DNA of 64,000 nucleotides from Eumeta japonica (taxonomy: Eukaryota; Arthropoda; Insecta; Lepidoptera; Psychidae), in assembly GCA_005406025.1 (NCBI GenBank), contig BGZK01001288.1:62001-126000 (forward strand), written 5' to 3'. The notes below the pieces were generated by a model. The model worked only from the letters and a program-made list of their open reading frames with translations, was not told the origin of the DNA and searched no databases. The translations under genes were made by a program, and so were the position numbers. How positions within the stretch are numbered: position 1 is the first letter of the stretch; each line of letters begins with the position of its first letter. This document shows positions 23,871-36,325 of the stretch, in pieces.

Positions 23871-24337
23871 CATGTTAATGACTAATATTCGTTACAATTT
23901 CTGTGAAACTTTCAATTTTTAACTTCCTATTGTGAAAGTACATCGCTCAATCATAGCATAGGAAGTTGTGGGGGATGAGTCTGCAGGAGCAAGCGTTTTG
24001 CAAATGTTTTTTTTTATAATACTTTAGTTTATCGGTTAGGATTCTGAAGTTATGTATTAATCCAATCTATTTAAGTGCAAAACAAATCAAGAGCGGGGAT
24101 GTGACGGGGGGCGCATTAGACATATTTTATTTCTTTCTCGCCGCTCGACAATGATGACGGCCATACATATTTACAACGTCCTTAGCGTTAGCGTCACCTT
24201 TTGTTAAGTCGAGCTAGATGGTAGCGAAGATTGTGTGAATTCTTCTACTGTCATTAGCTATTTAAATTTATGCGGTCGGGGTTATGGGTCGTTGCGGCTT
24301 ACGGCTGAATAATTGTTTCATTAACTGTTCGGTTTCA
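23870..24337. other. Possible promoter region of the ACSS3-like gene
   Basis: The sequence becomes richer in GC and CpG from about 24100. A TCAGT initiator-like sequence lies at 24335-24339, 69 bp before the candidate start codon. The same bases could instead be a splice acceptor (tttcag) for an upstream untranslated exon. No TATA box is seen at the right distance. Confidence 0.3.
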
Positions 24338-24407
24338 GTCGACGACAGCGTCGATGCGGAGTCATCGCTGACATATCGAACAGGAGGAACGTAACAAATC
24401 GAAAAAT

Positions 24408-24519
24408 ATGTATCAAGAGGGCGAAGGCGCGATCGGTTGCAAAGCGGAGAGGGGCATGTTGGAATTGTCCATTATGGAGGGCAAGGGAAAAGACATGATG
24501 GCCGGTGACGTGGAAAATC
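24408..24519 (+). CDS. ACSS3: Candidate first coding exon of the ACSS3-like gene
   Basis: ATG at 24408 has an in-frame stop upstream (TGA 24369) and opens 37 codons ending at AATC|GTAAGT, a strong donor in phase 1. That phase fits the next exon, giving the junction codon CCT (Pro). The encoded peptide (MYQEGEGAIGCKAERGMLE..., then KGKDMMAGDVEN) is mixed acidic and basic and does not look like a mitochondrial presequence, unlike mammalian ACSS3. It could be an alternative first exon giving a cytosolic form, or belong to another transcript. N-terminal sequences of this family are too variable to decide by homology. Confidence 0.5.
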
Positions 24520-26529
24520 GTAAGTGTTGCCATAGAAATATTTCGTAATAGCCAGTCATAACTAAAAAAAAAAAATGTTATCAATGCAATTTCTCAAAAA
24601 TACGCCGTGTTGCTGAAATGAAATTTGAATTAATTTTCTAAAAAAAAAATGTCGTCTGAGGTTTAATTCACATTTTTACCGTTTTATCATTTACAAATAT
24701 GTATTTTAAATTTCTGTAAACGTGTAGCACTAATATATTAATAAACCTTTAATGAAAAGGCAAATGAAAGAAAGTCCTTTCATGTAAAATAAAAATATTG
24801 GCTAAATTTCAAATAATTCGCACAGAGTTGTTGGTGTAAGGTGTTGTCTTTTTCACTCTTTCATCGGGGGATATTTTAAATCTTACCAAAGATAAATAAA
24901 GTATAATGAAAACGTTTTCGAAACCACATCTATATTTTAAATTAATAATACTATTTTTCTTACTTTCATACCCAATCCTTAGCAAAAATGAATGAGTGAG
25001 TTGACAATTACTCAAGTTTAAACAACTACGTAATAGTAGTTTTTTAAATTAACCGATATTCGATTAAAATAGGTGACTTCTAAACGTTATTTCTATGTTT
25101 AATAAAAAATTAAAGAAATCCTCATATGTTATTATGTGGGATTATTATAGCTTATATAAGGAGTGATATGGATTTAATCATCAGTTTAACACCATGAGAT
25201 GATTGATGACTTTCAGACGTATACATTTAAACAACTAACAATAACAGCTCAAGCACACTGTATTTGCCTATAATATTTGTATTATAGGCAAGTGTTATAG
25301 GAGAGTATTGCTCCATTCTTATGAAATTCTATCATAAGATCCCCACTCAGTAACTATGGAAGTACTTAGAAAAGTATACCACTTCAAACAAAAAAAAATT
25401 GTAATCGGTACACCATTAACGAAGTTATTGATGAACAACATAGAAAAATACATGCATACGAATATGGCACCCCCTTCTTTTCTTTGTCGGTCAAAAATAT
25501 GATCGTTCTATACTTTATTGTTTGTCATTCGCAAGTAAATTCAAATCTACAGAGCTCTTCCCGTTGAGACAGTATCATGAAATGTGGCAAGTAACAAAGT
25601 TCTTACAGCACAAGTAAATGAAAAAATCAGAAAATATGTTATTTTATCATATGAAATATTTTTTTTGTGATTACAAATTTACACTTGCACTTACTTGCAC
25701 TTAGAGCATGGATTGTGATATCGACCGATACATGGGCGAGCATTTTAATAATTGCCTACTATGAAAATTTCGGATTTCCAAAATTCGAATATTTTTAAAT
25801 AATTCGTTTTTTTAAAAAATTTTCGTAATTACGAGGACTAATATCTCGCCATTATCTATATCGAAAACCGTCAAAAATGTCGAGACTATTGATGTATGAA
25901 ATCTACATCTACATACATAATTAAGTTTATACCGAACACTCACGGTGCGAATATTATTAGCGCTTGTCTGGTGTTTTTCTTTTTATTTACTGACTTATTT
26001 ACTTTCAGAACTCATAGCGCCCGCATGGCCAATAGTGTATTATAAAACGCTCGAAATTCTGCTGAAAATTATGCATAAACTATTACGGTCTTGATACAAT
26101 TGGCGACTATTGACGGCTATTTCGACTGTGATCTAGTAATTCAAAATTTAGTATAACGGCCAATTAGCGCAGAAGCGTAAAATTTCGGTTAGCTTTCTTA
26201 ACAGCATAGGAAGTAGTTTAATATACATTTTAAATAATGAGACTTTGGAATTCTACGTAATACAATTATCAACTTTGCAACTTTTGTCGTCATGTTTTCA
26301 AATCGTCCACCTATCAAAGGCGCTTAGACGATTAATTTATGTACATTGTTTATTAATGAGCACTGTATAACGGCGTAGTATTCTATGATAAAATACAGCC
26401 TTAACGAAGTTCGTATGTTTTAGTTACGTCATCACTAGGAGGCATTTCATAAAGTATGTCACGCTTCCTGTGACCCCCCCCCCCATGCAAATATTACATC
26501 ATAAAATCTAGACTTCTCCTTCTTTTTAA

Positions 26530-28495
26530 GCCTTAGTGATTATTAATAGTTACAAATTCTGCAAACCGGCCGTTACCAAATATAGACTTGATTCGAAAAT
26601 AGGATATGTAACCAGAAAATTTAATAGTAAATATTTTGAAATGTTTATTTGGCTTATTGTGTGTAAACACAAAAATAGATTGTTATTTTTTTCACGTATT
26701 TTATTTGTATTTACGAAATCGGTTTGGAATAATCATGGATACGTTGATTTGCATAATTTGACAAATGTTGTTTAAAAACACGACAAGTCAGAAACACACT
26801 TAAAAGTCGTGCTTAAAATAACCTACATACTTTTGGTAAAACTCGCATCGAAACAAGTTTAAGTTAATTTAAGTTAAAAAATTAGACATTTAGAAACAAA
26901 ATTCAAAAGGAAATTAAATTGTAATATTTTTCAACGATTAATCGATATACTTGTAGTATGCTTTTTGGGTAAACATAAATTACCTTTACAAATGATGGCA
27001 TTTGGAAAGTCATTCACAATTTCCAATCAGGCTTTTACGGGTTTATCCAGTAGATTTCAAAATGATTTAATTGCCTCACTGATATAGAGCTCAATTAAAA
27101 AACAAATAAAGGATACCGATTTTATTGCGATTATTATTGATGAAATGTCTGATGTTAATGCAAGGGAACATCTCGTAGTTATATTGCGATATTTGTAGAT
27201 TCCAAATTAGTCAAAAGACTTATAAAATACGTATATGTCAGTTTCGATAACTGAGTTCAACACTTTTGCATGCCCTCGAAGAACCCAAAATAATAGCTCA
27301 AACATATGACGGCGCAGCAATTATGTCTTATAAGAAAAATGGTGTCCAAGCTAAAATTAAAGAAAGTTGTCCTTTAGCCCTTTTTGTTTGGTGTTCAGCT
27401 CGTATTTCAAATTGTGATTCTTTCTAAATCGTGTCAACGCATCAGCGAACCTAAGCTATTTTTCAGTATTATTAAAAGCATATCGAATGTTTTTTACCAT
27501 AGCACGAAAATATTAGCTCATTACGCTAATTCACAAAATATTGCACGTCGTCGAAACACGACGGTGGTTACAATTCGCGTATCGCAATTGTAATTTATAA
27601 AGAAATTTCAAACTTCATTGGTTTTTTCGAGGAAATAATTAACAATGTTGAGAAATGGGACGGCGGTACATTGACTCAAGCCACGTTATTCTTGCATAGT
27701 TTAAAAAAAAATTGATTTTGCCTTTTTTTTTGGAAGTTTTTGATAATGTTTTCGCAGAAACAGTTATTCTTTACGAAACATTACAGAAAAAAGCTTCCGA
27801 AATAGCTTACTGCGAGCAGAAGATTGATGAGTTTGAAACATTCTTAGGAAATGGCAGACCAAATTTTTGGATTTTCATAATAATATTGTGAGCATTTTTG
27901 CCAGCCTAAAAGAAAAGGAAATGCAGTTGACATCAAAAGTCACTACAAACATGTATTTATTGATATAGTAGATAATCTTCTTAGCCAGTTCCGAGACCGC
28001 TACAGAAATTTAAAAAAAGTGAAAGGTATTTGAATTACTATCTTATGAAAATTTTATAAGATTCAGTATCTTTTTTCCTGATACTATCCTCAATGAATTT
28101 GTAAATGTTTACAGTGCTCACAATTTTTATTCAGATCGTTTGAGAAATTAGTTAAAATGCGTATACGAATAGTCTGAATATCGATATCTCAATATACGTA
28201 AAATAATAGAACACTTACATGAACATAATTTATAGACAATTTTTCCCCAAGTTTTAGGACTGGCGAACTTGATGGTCACCGTTCCCGCAACTGTCGAACG
28301 GTCATTTTCGTGTTTAAAACGCCTACACATACTTATTTATACAATTTGCAGGAACTAAAATGGCTTACCGAACTGTCGATAATTTCCATTGAAAAAGAAC
28401 TGTTCACCGATTTTAAACGTTCAGCGACCCTTTACGACGACGTATTGAAAATATATTTAAAAAGAGACAGACGGGTGGATTTAACGTATGAGTAA
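26530..28495 (+). pseudogene. hAT transposase remnant, copy 2
   Basis: Uninterrupted but decayed copy. At 26536-26775 the frame reads SKYFEMFIWL and FTKSVWNNHGYVDLHNLTNV, a TTF-type zinc finger of the DUF4371/ZMYM-like hAT group. At about 27120-27330 comes a catalytic-region piece (AQTYDGAAIMS, GVQAKIKESCPLALF). At about 27900-28020 follows KRKGNAVDIKSHYKHVFIDI, and at 28260-28495 MVTVPATVERSFSCLKR and LTELSIISIEKEL, the C-terminal hAT dimerisation region. Many stops and frameshifts divide these parts. The order is complete from N- to C-terminus, so this was a full element. Terminal repeats were not identified. Confidence 0.85.
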
Positions 28496-28599
28496 TCTAT
28501 ACATATATAATGAAAATGGTTTTTTTTGTCCGTGCATCACGCAAAAACTACTCAATGTATCGGTTTGGGATTGCGGCTATTCGATGCAGCATCGTTTGT

Positions 28600-28990
28600 A
28601 GACGGGCCATTTATAATACAGGCCATACAGTTACATCGTTATAGGCTATTTGTAATATAAAAGTATGTTTGTATGGATGTTTGTCATACGCTGATGCCTG
28701 AAAGGATTGTAATTGGGACTTTGACCATTCGACGCGAAATCGTTTGTAAATGGTTATAGGCCATTTATAATACAAAAAGGTAGAAGCATGTTTGTATGGA
28801 TGTTTGTCATACGCTGATGCCTGAAAGGATTGTAATTGGGACTTTGACCATTCGACGCGAAATCGTTTGTAAATGGTTATAGGCCATTTATAATACAAAA
28901 AGGTAGAAGCATGTTTGTATGGATGTTTGTCATACGCTGATGCCTGAAAGGATTGATGGGACTTTAACTAGTGGCGCGACATCGTTTGTA
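28600..28990. repeat. 123-bp tandem repeat, about three copies
   Basis: tttgtatggatgtttgtcat starts at 28668, 28791 and 28914, exactly 123 bp apart each time. The second and third copies are nearly identical; the outer edges diverge. The unit also holds acgctgatgcctgaaagg and ttcgacgcgaaatcgtttg. A 95-codon open frame on the - strand is a by-product. The flank at 28500-28600 (gtccgtgcatcacgcaaaaa) looks like lepidopteran retroposon sequence. Confidence 0.9.
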
Positions 28991-29089
28991 CATGATTTTG
29001 AGATTCTTATCTTATAATATTGTTTCTTTGGATGTCCGTTGCTGTATAAATAGTAATATATTGTCACTACCACTAACGATCAAGGGAGG

Positions 29090-29240
29090 ACTAAGATCGG
29101 TATCGATTTCTGTATCAGAATCGAAAATAGAACGGGGCCCGAATCCGGCAGTTTAACCAGGATTGACATCGAGAACAGGACCATGATCACGATTAAAAGT
29201 GACAGAAAAATTGACCGACATAGAGAATGAGGGAATTCAT
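29090..29240. repeat. GATCGG/GAATCG-type degenerate repeat
   Basis: Variants such as agatcggtatcgatt, cagaatcgaaaat and gacatcgagaacaggac recall the repeats at 779-960 and 37280-37530. Weak and imperfect. Confidence 0.4.
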
Positions 29241-30660
29241 TCTATACCCACGGGAGCCAAACCCGGACCACATTTAAATATTAAAAAAAATCGTTAAGTC
29301 CAAATTTACGACCTGCGTAGTGGGCGGGTCACCGCTACAATATAATAAAGCAAACATTTGCACAATTTCCATACTGTTATATATTTACTTAGTTATACAC
29401 GAAAATGATAGCAGAGTGATAATAACGGCCTTTAAATGGCCACTGTGTTACCTAGTAGTTGATTCGATTGTCAAACACTTGGTAATTAATTCAATCGATT
29501 ACTTAGATATTTTGTCTGAAGAAGGTTTTAGGATGACCTATGTTAGAATGACCTATGTTTATTTTTATTGTGTAAGTTTTTTTTGTAATATAAGCAAAAT
29601 CTGAAGCGTATGCAGGATTTTTCTGTTTCATGTCTAGCTTGACTCAAATTCCTATGATCGCAACTGCCAAATGCCACATCTTGTCACGACAAGTGCAGCG
29701 CCCTGTTACATTATTAGATATTTATATAACAAATGTTATTGCGCAATTTTAAAAGCAATGCAAGTGCTAAATTAATTCTGGGGTAACTTTCTGAGCTCCC
29801 TTGCGGTCAACGACATAAGCGCGTGATTATTGAAAGGGCTCGATCGTAAAAATAAGAATACCCGTTATTTTACACCATGATAGGTCACGATAGATACGTA
29901 AATATTTAGTGACAACATAATCGTTACACAATTTATTCTGGTGGAACCTTAAGGGTATAGAAGTCTTTTTAAAGACGCTTTAGTGTTAAAATCAGATATC
30001 ACATTAGAGAGATATTTTTTTCGTGACAAACGACAGATTGAAATAATATAAGGCAGTGATCCTAATAAATGTCAACCATACAGCTTCATGTTCTTAGACA
30101 GACGACACAACCATATTAATGCCGCAATTTCAAACCGAAAAAGGATGGCATTTGATCGTTCGTCACGCGCTGTCAAAAGGAAAGCGTTAATGGATAATTA
30201 TCTTTTAGTGAAAGAGATTTAAATAATATAGTTGTAAATTCGCAATATTTCTGTACAAAATCTTGCACGTCGCTAACCGTTAGTTACGCTTCGGCGTATC
30301 ACACTAACTCGATCGACTTGTTACTAACAATTTGTTAATAAAATTTAATAGAAAGTTGTAAGTACCAACAAATAATACTATTTTGTTCGTATTGTCCTAG
30401 TTCGATACCAAAATTAAAATTTCTTTGCTTTTAGTATTTAAAACCCAATGAATTTGGGATTACTTACCACGAACAAATGAATGCTGAATGTATTAATGGA
30501 TGGTTTCAACCGTAACTGATAATTTTAAAATGTACCTGAACTTCACATAATGCAGCGAATTTTTTATCATAAACCTTGACATATCAAGTTAGTACAATAA
30601 AAAAAAGATTCAGTGGACTGGTTACAGCGAAACAATGGACAATTATAGAAAAATGATCAA
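29240..30660. other. Intronic AT-rich sequence
   Basis: No exon, RNA gene or mobile element was recognised. Confidence 0.5.
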
Positions 30661-30669
30661 GTCTGTACC

Positions 30670-30790
30670 CTTGTAACGTCAAAATTACGTCAATCTAAAA
30701 CGCGCAACGGCAAAGCTCTCACTATGACGTCATCATGACGTCACAAGGATACGGGCTGGATAATTTTAAGTTAACGTAATTGGCCGCAGC
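30670..30790. repeat. Dispersed repeat related to 12620-12770
   Basis: aattacgtca, gcgcaacggcaaagc, tgacgtcacaaggatac and attttaagttaacg occur in the same order and orientation as in the other copy. The shared core contains palindromic tgacgtca sites. Confidence 0.6.
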
Positions 30791-30967
30791 GCCTATCGTT
30801 AAATTATGCAAACGGACGTCACTACGCTGCGTACTTAAGGAGTTGGCTAATGAGCACGAGAATCGGATTATATGTAAACTACCGCATCGCCTCGACACAA
30901 CGCCCTCGAATTGATATGGACGCAAATTCAAATATACTCAAACGTAAGAAAATATATCTCCACCATT

Positions 30968-31010
30968 GACACACACACACACTCACACACACACACACAC
31001 ACACACATAA
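30968..31010. repeat. CA microsatellite
   Basis: A cacaca run of about 40 bp with one interruption (cactcaca). Confidence 0.95.
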
Positions 31011-31735
31011 ATATTATTATGTTCTACTTTATTTTCTTGGCCATGTTGTTTCGCTTTGCTTTGAGAGCGAGAGATGAGCGGAAGTAGAGAAAGACACATA
31101 GGAAGTGCCAGAAATAGGAGAAGGGAGAAGGAGATATGGAGTCCGAGGGAGGATGTGGACGAGAGCAGACACATAAATATTTCGTATGTCTGCTTTCGTT
31201 CGTACGTAATGTACATGTATATTTCGAATAATTCGTACATAACTTCAATTTAATTATTGTTAGGTTCACTACATTTCCCAATTATTGTGAAAGGTTATTT
31301 TTATGCCACTGATATCAAATTAACCATTCACATATTTATTTCTTTTTGAAAATTCTATTAATTTTAGAGTCCTGAAGCACAAATAAACTGTTCTAAAGCC
31401 TCGAAACGAACAACTTAACAAATATATTTTTTTAATATGATAATAAAAATTACTCAATAAACTTTTTCATCGATATCGTGCGTTTAAAAAATTGTGGTAC
31501 GGACCGGATCGACGGAAATGTGTTCTATTGAGCACAATTCTAATACCACCAAAAAAGACAAGCAAAGTTATTTCACCACTACGTATATTAAATGAACACT
31601 ACACTGTTTTTTTTTAAATTATCACATTATTTCATTAAAGTGTAAATAAACTACATCCAAAATATCCAGTAATTATATTACAAGGTATATCAAGCAATGT
31701 ACACGAGTGTTAAGTGTTTGTACACTGGCAGTGAA

Positions 31736-31854
31736 GGGTTACACCAAAAATTAAAATGTAATTTGTAAACGTAACCCGTAAGATTTGACAGACTGTCCAT
31801 ATATTATCTTACGGATTACTTTTAAGCATTACGTTTTTACTTTTGGTGCAACCC
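31736..31854. mobile_element. 119-bp foldback / tiny MITE
   Basis: The left arm begins GGGTTACACCAAAAATTAAA and the right arm ends with the near-complement ttttacttttggtgcaaccc. The arms are about 50 bp with some mismatches and the loop is about 20 bp. No target duplication could be set. Confidence 0.65.
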
Positions 31855-31859
31855 GTCGT

Positions 31860-33225
31860 AAAATTGCTCACACTCTCATGATAATGTAGTGTGAAATGGT
31901 TTATATTGTAATTTCGCAAAGATTTTTGATATACTGATGATTTCCTCGATTCGTATTTAACATTGGACTACGGAGTTTACGTGTTATGATCGCGGAGAAC
32001 GGTACCCAAAAAAGGAGTGCAAGGTTTTTAGGGTTCACGTATGTATGTACGTACGTATGTAAGTGTCTTTATTCCACCATAATTAACATATGCCTAACTG
32101 GCTACAAATCAACATGGCGGCAGTATGCCTCCATTTTAAAATGTAAAAATAGAAATTCTTCAATATAGGTATTAAGTTGGAGTCCTTGATGAGTACATTC
32201 CAAAATTAAAATTCATTTGCATAAATTTTCACTTCAATTTTCATAAATTTTCAAAAAAAAAAAACATTTTAATCGTCGGCTGCCAACGATTTAATCGGAC
32301 TATGAATGTCTATATGAATGAATGGTTTAGTAGGTGATTGATTTATCATTAGAATTACTGCATTATAACGCGAGTAACAATCTAGGAAAATTATGAAAAT
32401 TCATAATTAAAAAAAATTACTGCCCTGTCTAAAAACTAACTCACGATTAAGAAGTGTTTCACAGAACGGTCTTCCGACCGCAGTGGCAATTTCAATTATC
32501 TGTGTAGTCAGCGAATAAATTAGTGACCTTTCGCTTTGTGTATACAGGTTAACTAATACAATTCGTTTTAAACTTTTAAGTTCGCATTTTGGCAGGGAAA
32601 TCGTGTTTGTATTTTTTTTAAACATTAGTCCTCGGAGCTCTCCACGTTGTGATCTCCTAAGTGCAGCGCGCGTTTCGAGCTCACTCGGTCGTTTGCTCAC
32701 ATATCGTTTTGTGCTTACCCGCTTACTTGAAGTAATAAGTAGAATGTAGAGTACATTATCGACACTGAGACTTGCTTTAGAACGCATGACCACTCAGCAT
32801 CGGCGTTTATTCGGAAGCAGATCAACTCTAAATATTCTTATTTGGAAGCTTACATCAAATTACACGTATTCGGGTAAATGTTTAAAAATAATATATATAT
32901 ATATATATATAGAGCCTTATCAATAATAACGGGAATATCGCAGAGTACATTCGATTTATTCTGAATTTACTGCAAATACAATTTAGGTCAACATAAAGTT
33001 GACCTAAATTCTTTCAGTTTAGTTATGTAGATTAATCCTAAAACTAAAATTTTGACAACAATTCGGTTCTCATGAGATTTTCTAGGGCGACTTTTGGCGA
33101 CCTTTCCATAACATAAAATAGCTTACTTTCCATATGGCCATAAATATGATGGTTTGTAAGCAACAAGTTGTAATGCAAAAAAACTAATGCGTTGTTAGAT
33201 ATAAATGCAGCTTGTATACAGCACG
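31860..33225. other. Intronic sequence with an unexplained 128-codon frame
   Basis: A - strand frame at 32407-32793 has an ATG and 128 codons (e.g. KRYVSKRPSELETRAALRR) but no homology that I recognise and no visible exon context. A gtacgtatgt run lies near 32040-32060 and a TA run at 32889-32911. Treat the frame as unproven. Confidence 0.3.

Positions 33226-33227
<2 letters not shown>

Positions 33228-33305
<78 letters not shown>
33228..33305. repeat. (TA)n microsatellite
   Basis: A nearly pure TA run of about 75 bp, about 230 bp upstream of an ACSS3-like exon. Confidence 0.95.
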
Positions 33306-33309
<4 letters not shown>

Positions 33310-33535
33310 ATATAGCGAATATTTTATTAATAAAAAAATAAAAGAGCTCATTTTAGACCAAATTCAACTTTACATGTCAATTGTTATTCAAGTCATTATA
33401 ATCTACTATTGTTCCGTTTTGTACTCTGATAAACCATAATTTAGTATTCATTCGTTCTATTGCGCAATTTTCGTTTAGGTACTATAGTCGAGTCATGGAA
33501 AATAGAGTATTCATTTGAGCATTTTTTTTTCTAAG

Positions 33536-33689
33536 CTGTGAACTGCGACACAACAGAAGAATACAGAGAGGCCTATAAGAGATCGTTGGAAGATCCGGAA
33601 AACTTTTGGGCAGAAGTGGCCCATCAGCTGGAATGGAGCAGACCCTGGAACAAAGTTTTAGACAATACCGATCCTCCATTCACCAAATG
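33536..33689 (+). CDS. ACSS3: ACSS3-like exon: N-terminal region
   Basis: A T-rich tract and CTAAG acceptor lead in, and the exon ends AAATG|GTATGA (phase 2). The translation has EEYREAYKRSLEDPENFWAE and WSRPWNKVLDNTDPPFTKW, matching the 'Y...F..S..DPE.FW' and 'W..PW.K.L' signature at the start of the ACSS3 synthetase domain (ACAS_N region). The split Trp codon TG|G is completed by the exon at 42066. The 5' phase fits the candidate exon at 24408-24519. Confidence 0.95.
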
Positions 33690-36281
33690 GTATGATTAGA
33701 AAATTTTAATATATCGTATAAAACAATTTTAAGTCGATAACCTACAATTTATATTATATGATACTTTTAATTTATTCGTCTAAGTGCGTATAATATGTCT
33801 ATCTAAATTAAATAATTGACTTTTAATTACGAAATTGAATTTATAGGTAGCAGATTTATATCTACTTTTAACCGTAAATTGCGTATATCTATTTTAGTAG
33901 CATTTAGTTCTAAATATTCAATTGGATTAAGCCGTTACTAAAATACCGATAAACATATTTGAAGTCGGTTATATATAACTTTAACTTATGTAAGTTCAAA
34001 TCCCCCTTTTTACAAGAATACTAAAATGGCAAGTCCAAAATGTGGATAGTTGACTGGTATTGTTTATCATCGTCATGAATGTTTCTTGTGGCACAATTTA
34101 CTTACATAAAATGACCATAATAGAAATAAGTACCTACAGTGTGTGTGCGCACATTGCCATTGGTTATTCCATTCGTGTAAAGGCACTTATATATGCTACC
34201 TAATTAAAGCTTACGAAATAAATATATAAACAATAGCAACTCACGTCATGAACGGAAATAATCATTTTAAATAAAATAATCAAATTAAATCAAATCACCT
34301 ACCAATGAATGTCGATTGGTCAAACAAATAAATAAATCATTATACCTAAATCGTCAGGTATAATGATGGTACAGCGATAGCTCAAATTTCACCTAATTAA
34401 TTGTAAATAAACCTTTCATCAACATTATACATAATCATTCAAATTATCGATACTTCAGCACATCATCTAAATCATAATACACAAATATAACATCTAATTC
34501 AATTCATAAGGTCGATCATAATCATATACAATAATATAATTCATGATATTAATAATAAATTGTGCCTAGAAGTCGTGAACAAAACATAATAACGGAATAT
34601 GAGTAGTGAAATATACATAAATTTATAATAAAATCTCAATTTTAATATTTTCGGACAGCCAAAACAGGGCCAATATCTTATACTATAAGACGTATTGTGT
34701 GCGTTCCTTTTTTTTTTTTTATGAATCGTCTAGGATTGCCTTTAAACAACAACACATATCCACATGTCCGTAACCATTTATGTGATTCGAAGCTCATCTT
34801 TATTATAATGATTTTTATTTATTTATTTTTTTTATATTTCTAGAAAATGCGTGAGCCGAACTAAAGACATTCGAAACAAACGAATCTTTTATTATTATTT
34901 ACAACGGCACAAACTCATCCAAATAAATTATGCGTCTCTTTGAACTCGAAATATATTTTGATTGTTTTTTTTTTTGTAGACCTAAGTATCCGTTTCCATA
35001 TAAATATCTCGTATTCCAAGATTTTACCTCTGTACAAAATTTGATTACATCCTTCCAGCTGTTTTGTAGATTACACCGGACAAACAGAAAGATATTCAAT
35101 TTCATGTCTAGATTAACGTAATTTGTGTTACACGTGGGCTGTATTGTACAGATACACAAACAAAAATTAATTCTAATTTATTCCGAAGGCAAAGTTGTTG
35201 ATTACAATCATTTCAAATAAAAGAATATATCACGTTTTGACCGTCTGAAGCGATATGAGGTACAAAATAAACGTAAAAATATCCTGTGCATTGAGACGCG
35301 TTCCTTAGTCATAAATTTTTTGACGTCACCTATCGTAGAACATTTGGCTTATCAAGACAAATTTGATGATACTTTAATTGTCGGAATCCACCCAACCGTT
35401 AGTATAATACGAGGTAAAACAATATTATATACATATATATAAGATACATGCGAAAAACATAACCCTTTCTATGCAGTCGGGTGAAAACTCAGGAATGAGT
35501 CTTATGCGACATTTCGCACTTTGTACTGACAATGGCATTGAACACATGCAATTGTATGGAAATATTGCAATAGTGATTTGCTTCAAGGCGAAAGCGAAAA
35601 GAATTTACTAAAGGTGGTATTTAACATTTTATTTATTATTTACATTGATCAAGCGACATTGGACTTCTTTATTCCAGACATTGTATGTATTACGAAAACT
35701 GAATTTGTCTATATTTTTCTTCAAAATTTGAACATTTTTATCGGCGACTCCGCTATTGAACACTGAATCGAGAAAGTTCGGGAAAACCAAACTTAGCCAA
35801 GTGGATGGGGCAAATATATTCTTGTGAACTACCCTCATAAACGATATAATAAAAGGGAAAATAAGACGCTGCTTGTTTAACTCGAGATGCGGGTGCGTGG
35901 TTGTTTACATTGTTCGTTACCGCATTGTGACTGGTTAGATGTACCGAGATTATGGTAGATATTGTGTGTTTATGTAGAACGTGACATGTTTACGACTTTG
36001 TTTTCATAAATGATTTATGACCTTTTTACACTTGAGAAATGTACGAGATCACTCGCAAATGAATTAACTTAAACACTGGAACACTTACGATGACATGCGC
36101 GTGTTCTTTTGACGATCAGTGCATACGCAAGTTAAGTGCGACGGATCCAAAGTGTTTTCGTGGTTATCTCCTATTTTTATTAGTGTTTAGATTTATTCGT
36201 TCTCAATCATCGAATCTCGATAAGTATATATGGTGATAATACACTTTTGTGCTCGAGGGGGCAGAGTTTGCATAAGTGAAT

Positions 36282-36325
36282 AATAACAATGTACAGTTGA
36301 TTATTATCAGCTGTACATTGTTATT
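36282..36325. repeat. Perfect-type hairpin in intron
   Basis: aataacaatgtacag and ctgtacattgttatt form arms of about 16-18 bp around a loop of about 10 bases. Function unknown. Confidence 0.75.

Larger units (their letters stand above)
24520..33535 (+). other. Long intron (or upstream region) of the ACSS3-like gene
   Basis: About 9 kb with the hAT remnant copy 2 (26530-28495), a 123-bp tandem repeat (28600-28990), a CA microsatellite, a small foldback (31736-31854) and TA tracts. No further exon was recognised. A C homopolymer lies at about 26474-26484. An untranslated or alternative first exon could be hidden here. Confidence 0.6.

Noticed and set aside
24321..24584. 87-codon - strand frame
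   Set aside because: It is the shadow of the candidate first exon on the opposite strand.
28611..28898. 95-codon - strand frame with an exact internal repeat
   Set aside because: Produced by the 123-bp tandem repeat; no protein family.
30983..31281. Two overlapping 85-codon - strand frames
   Set aside because: They arise from the CA microsatellite and adjacent purine-rich sequence; no homology.
32407..32793. 128-codon - strand frame with ATG
   Set aside because: No recognisable domain, no exon context and a plausible chance length; noted as unproven and not called as a gene.
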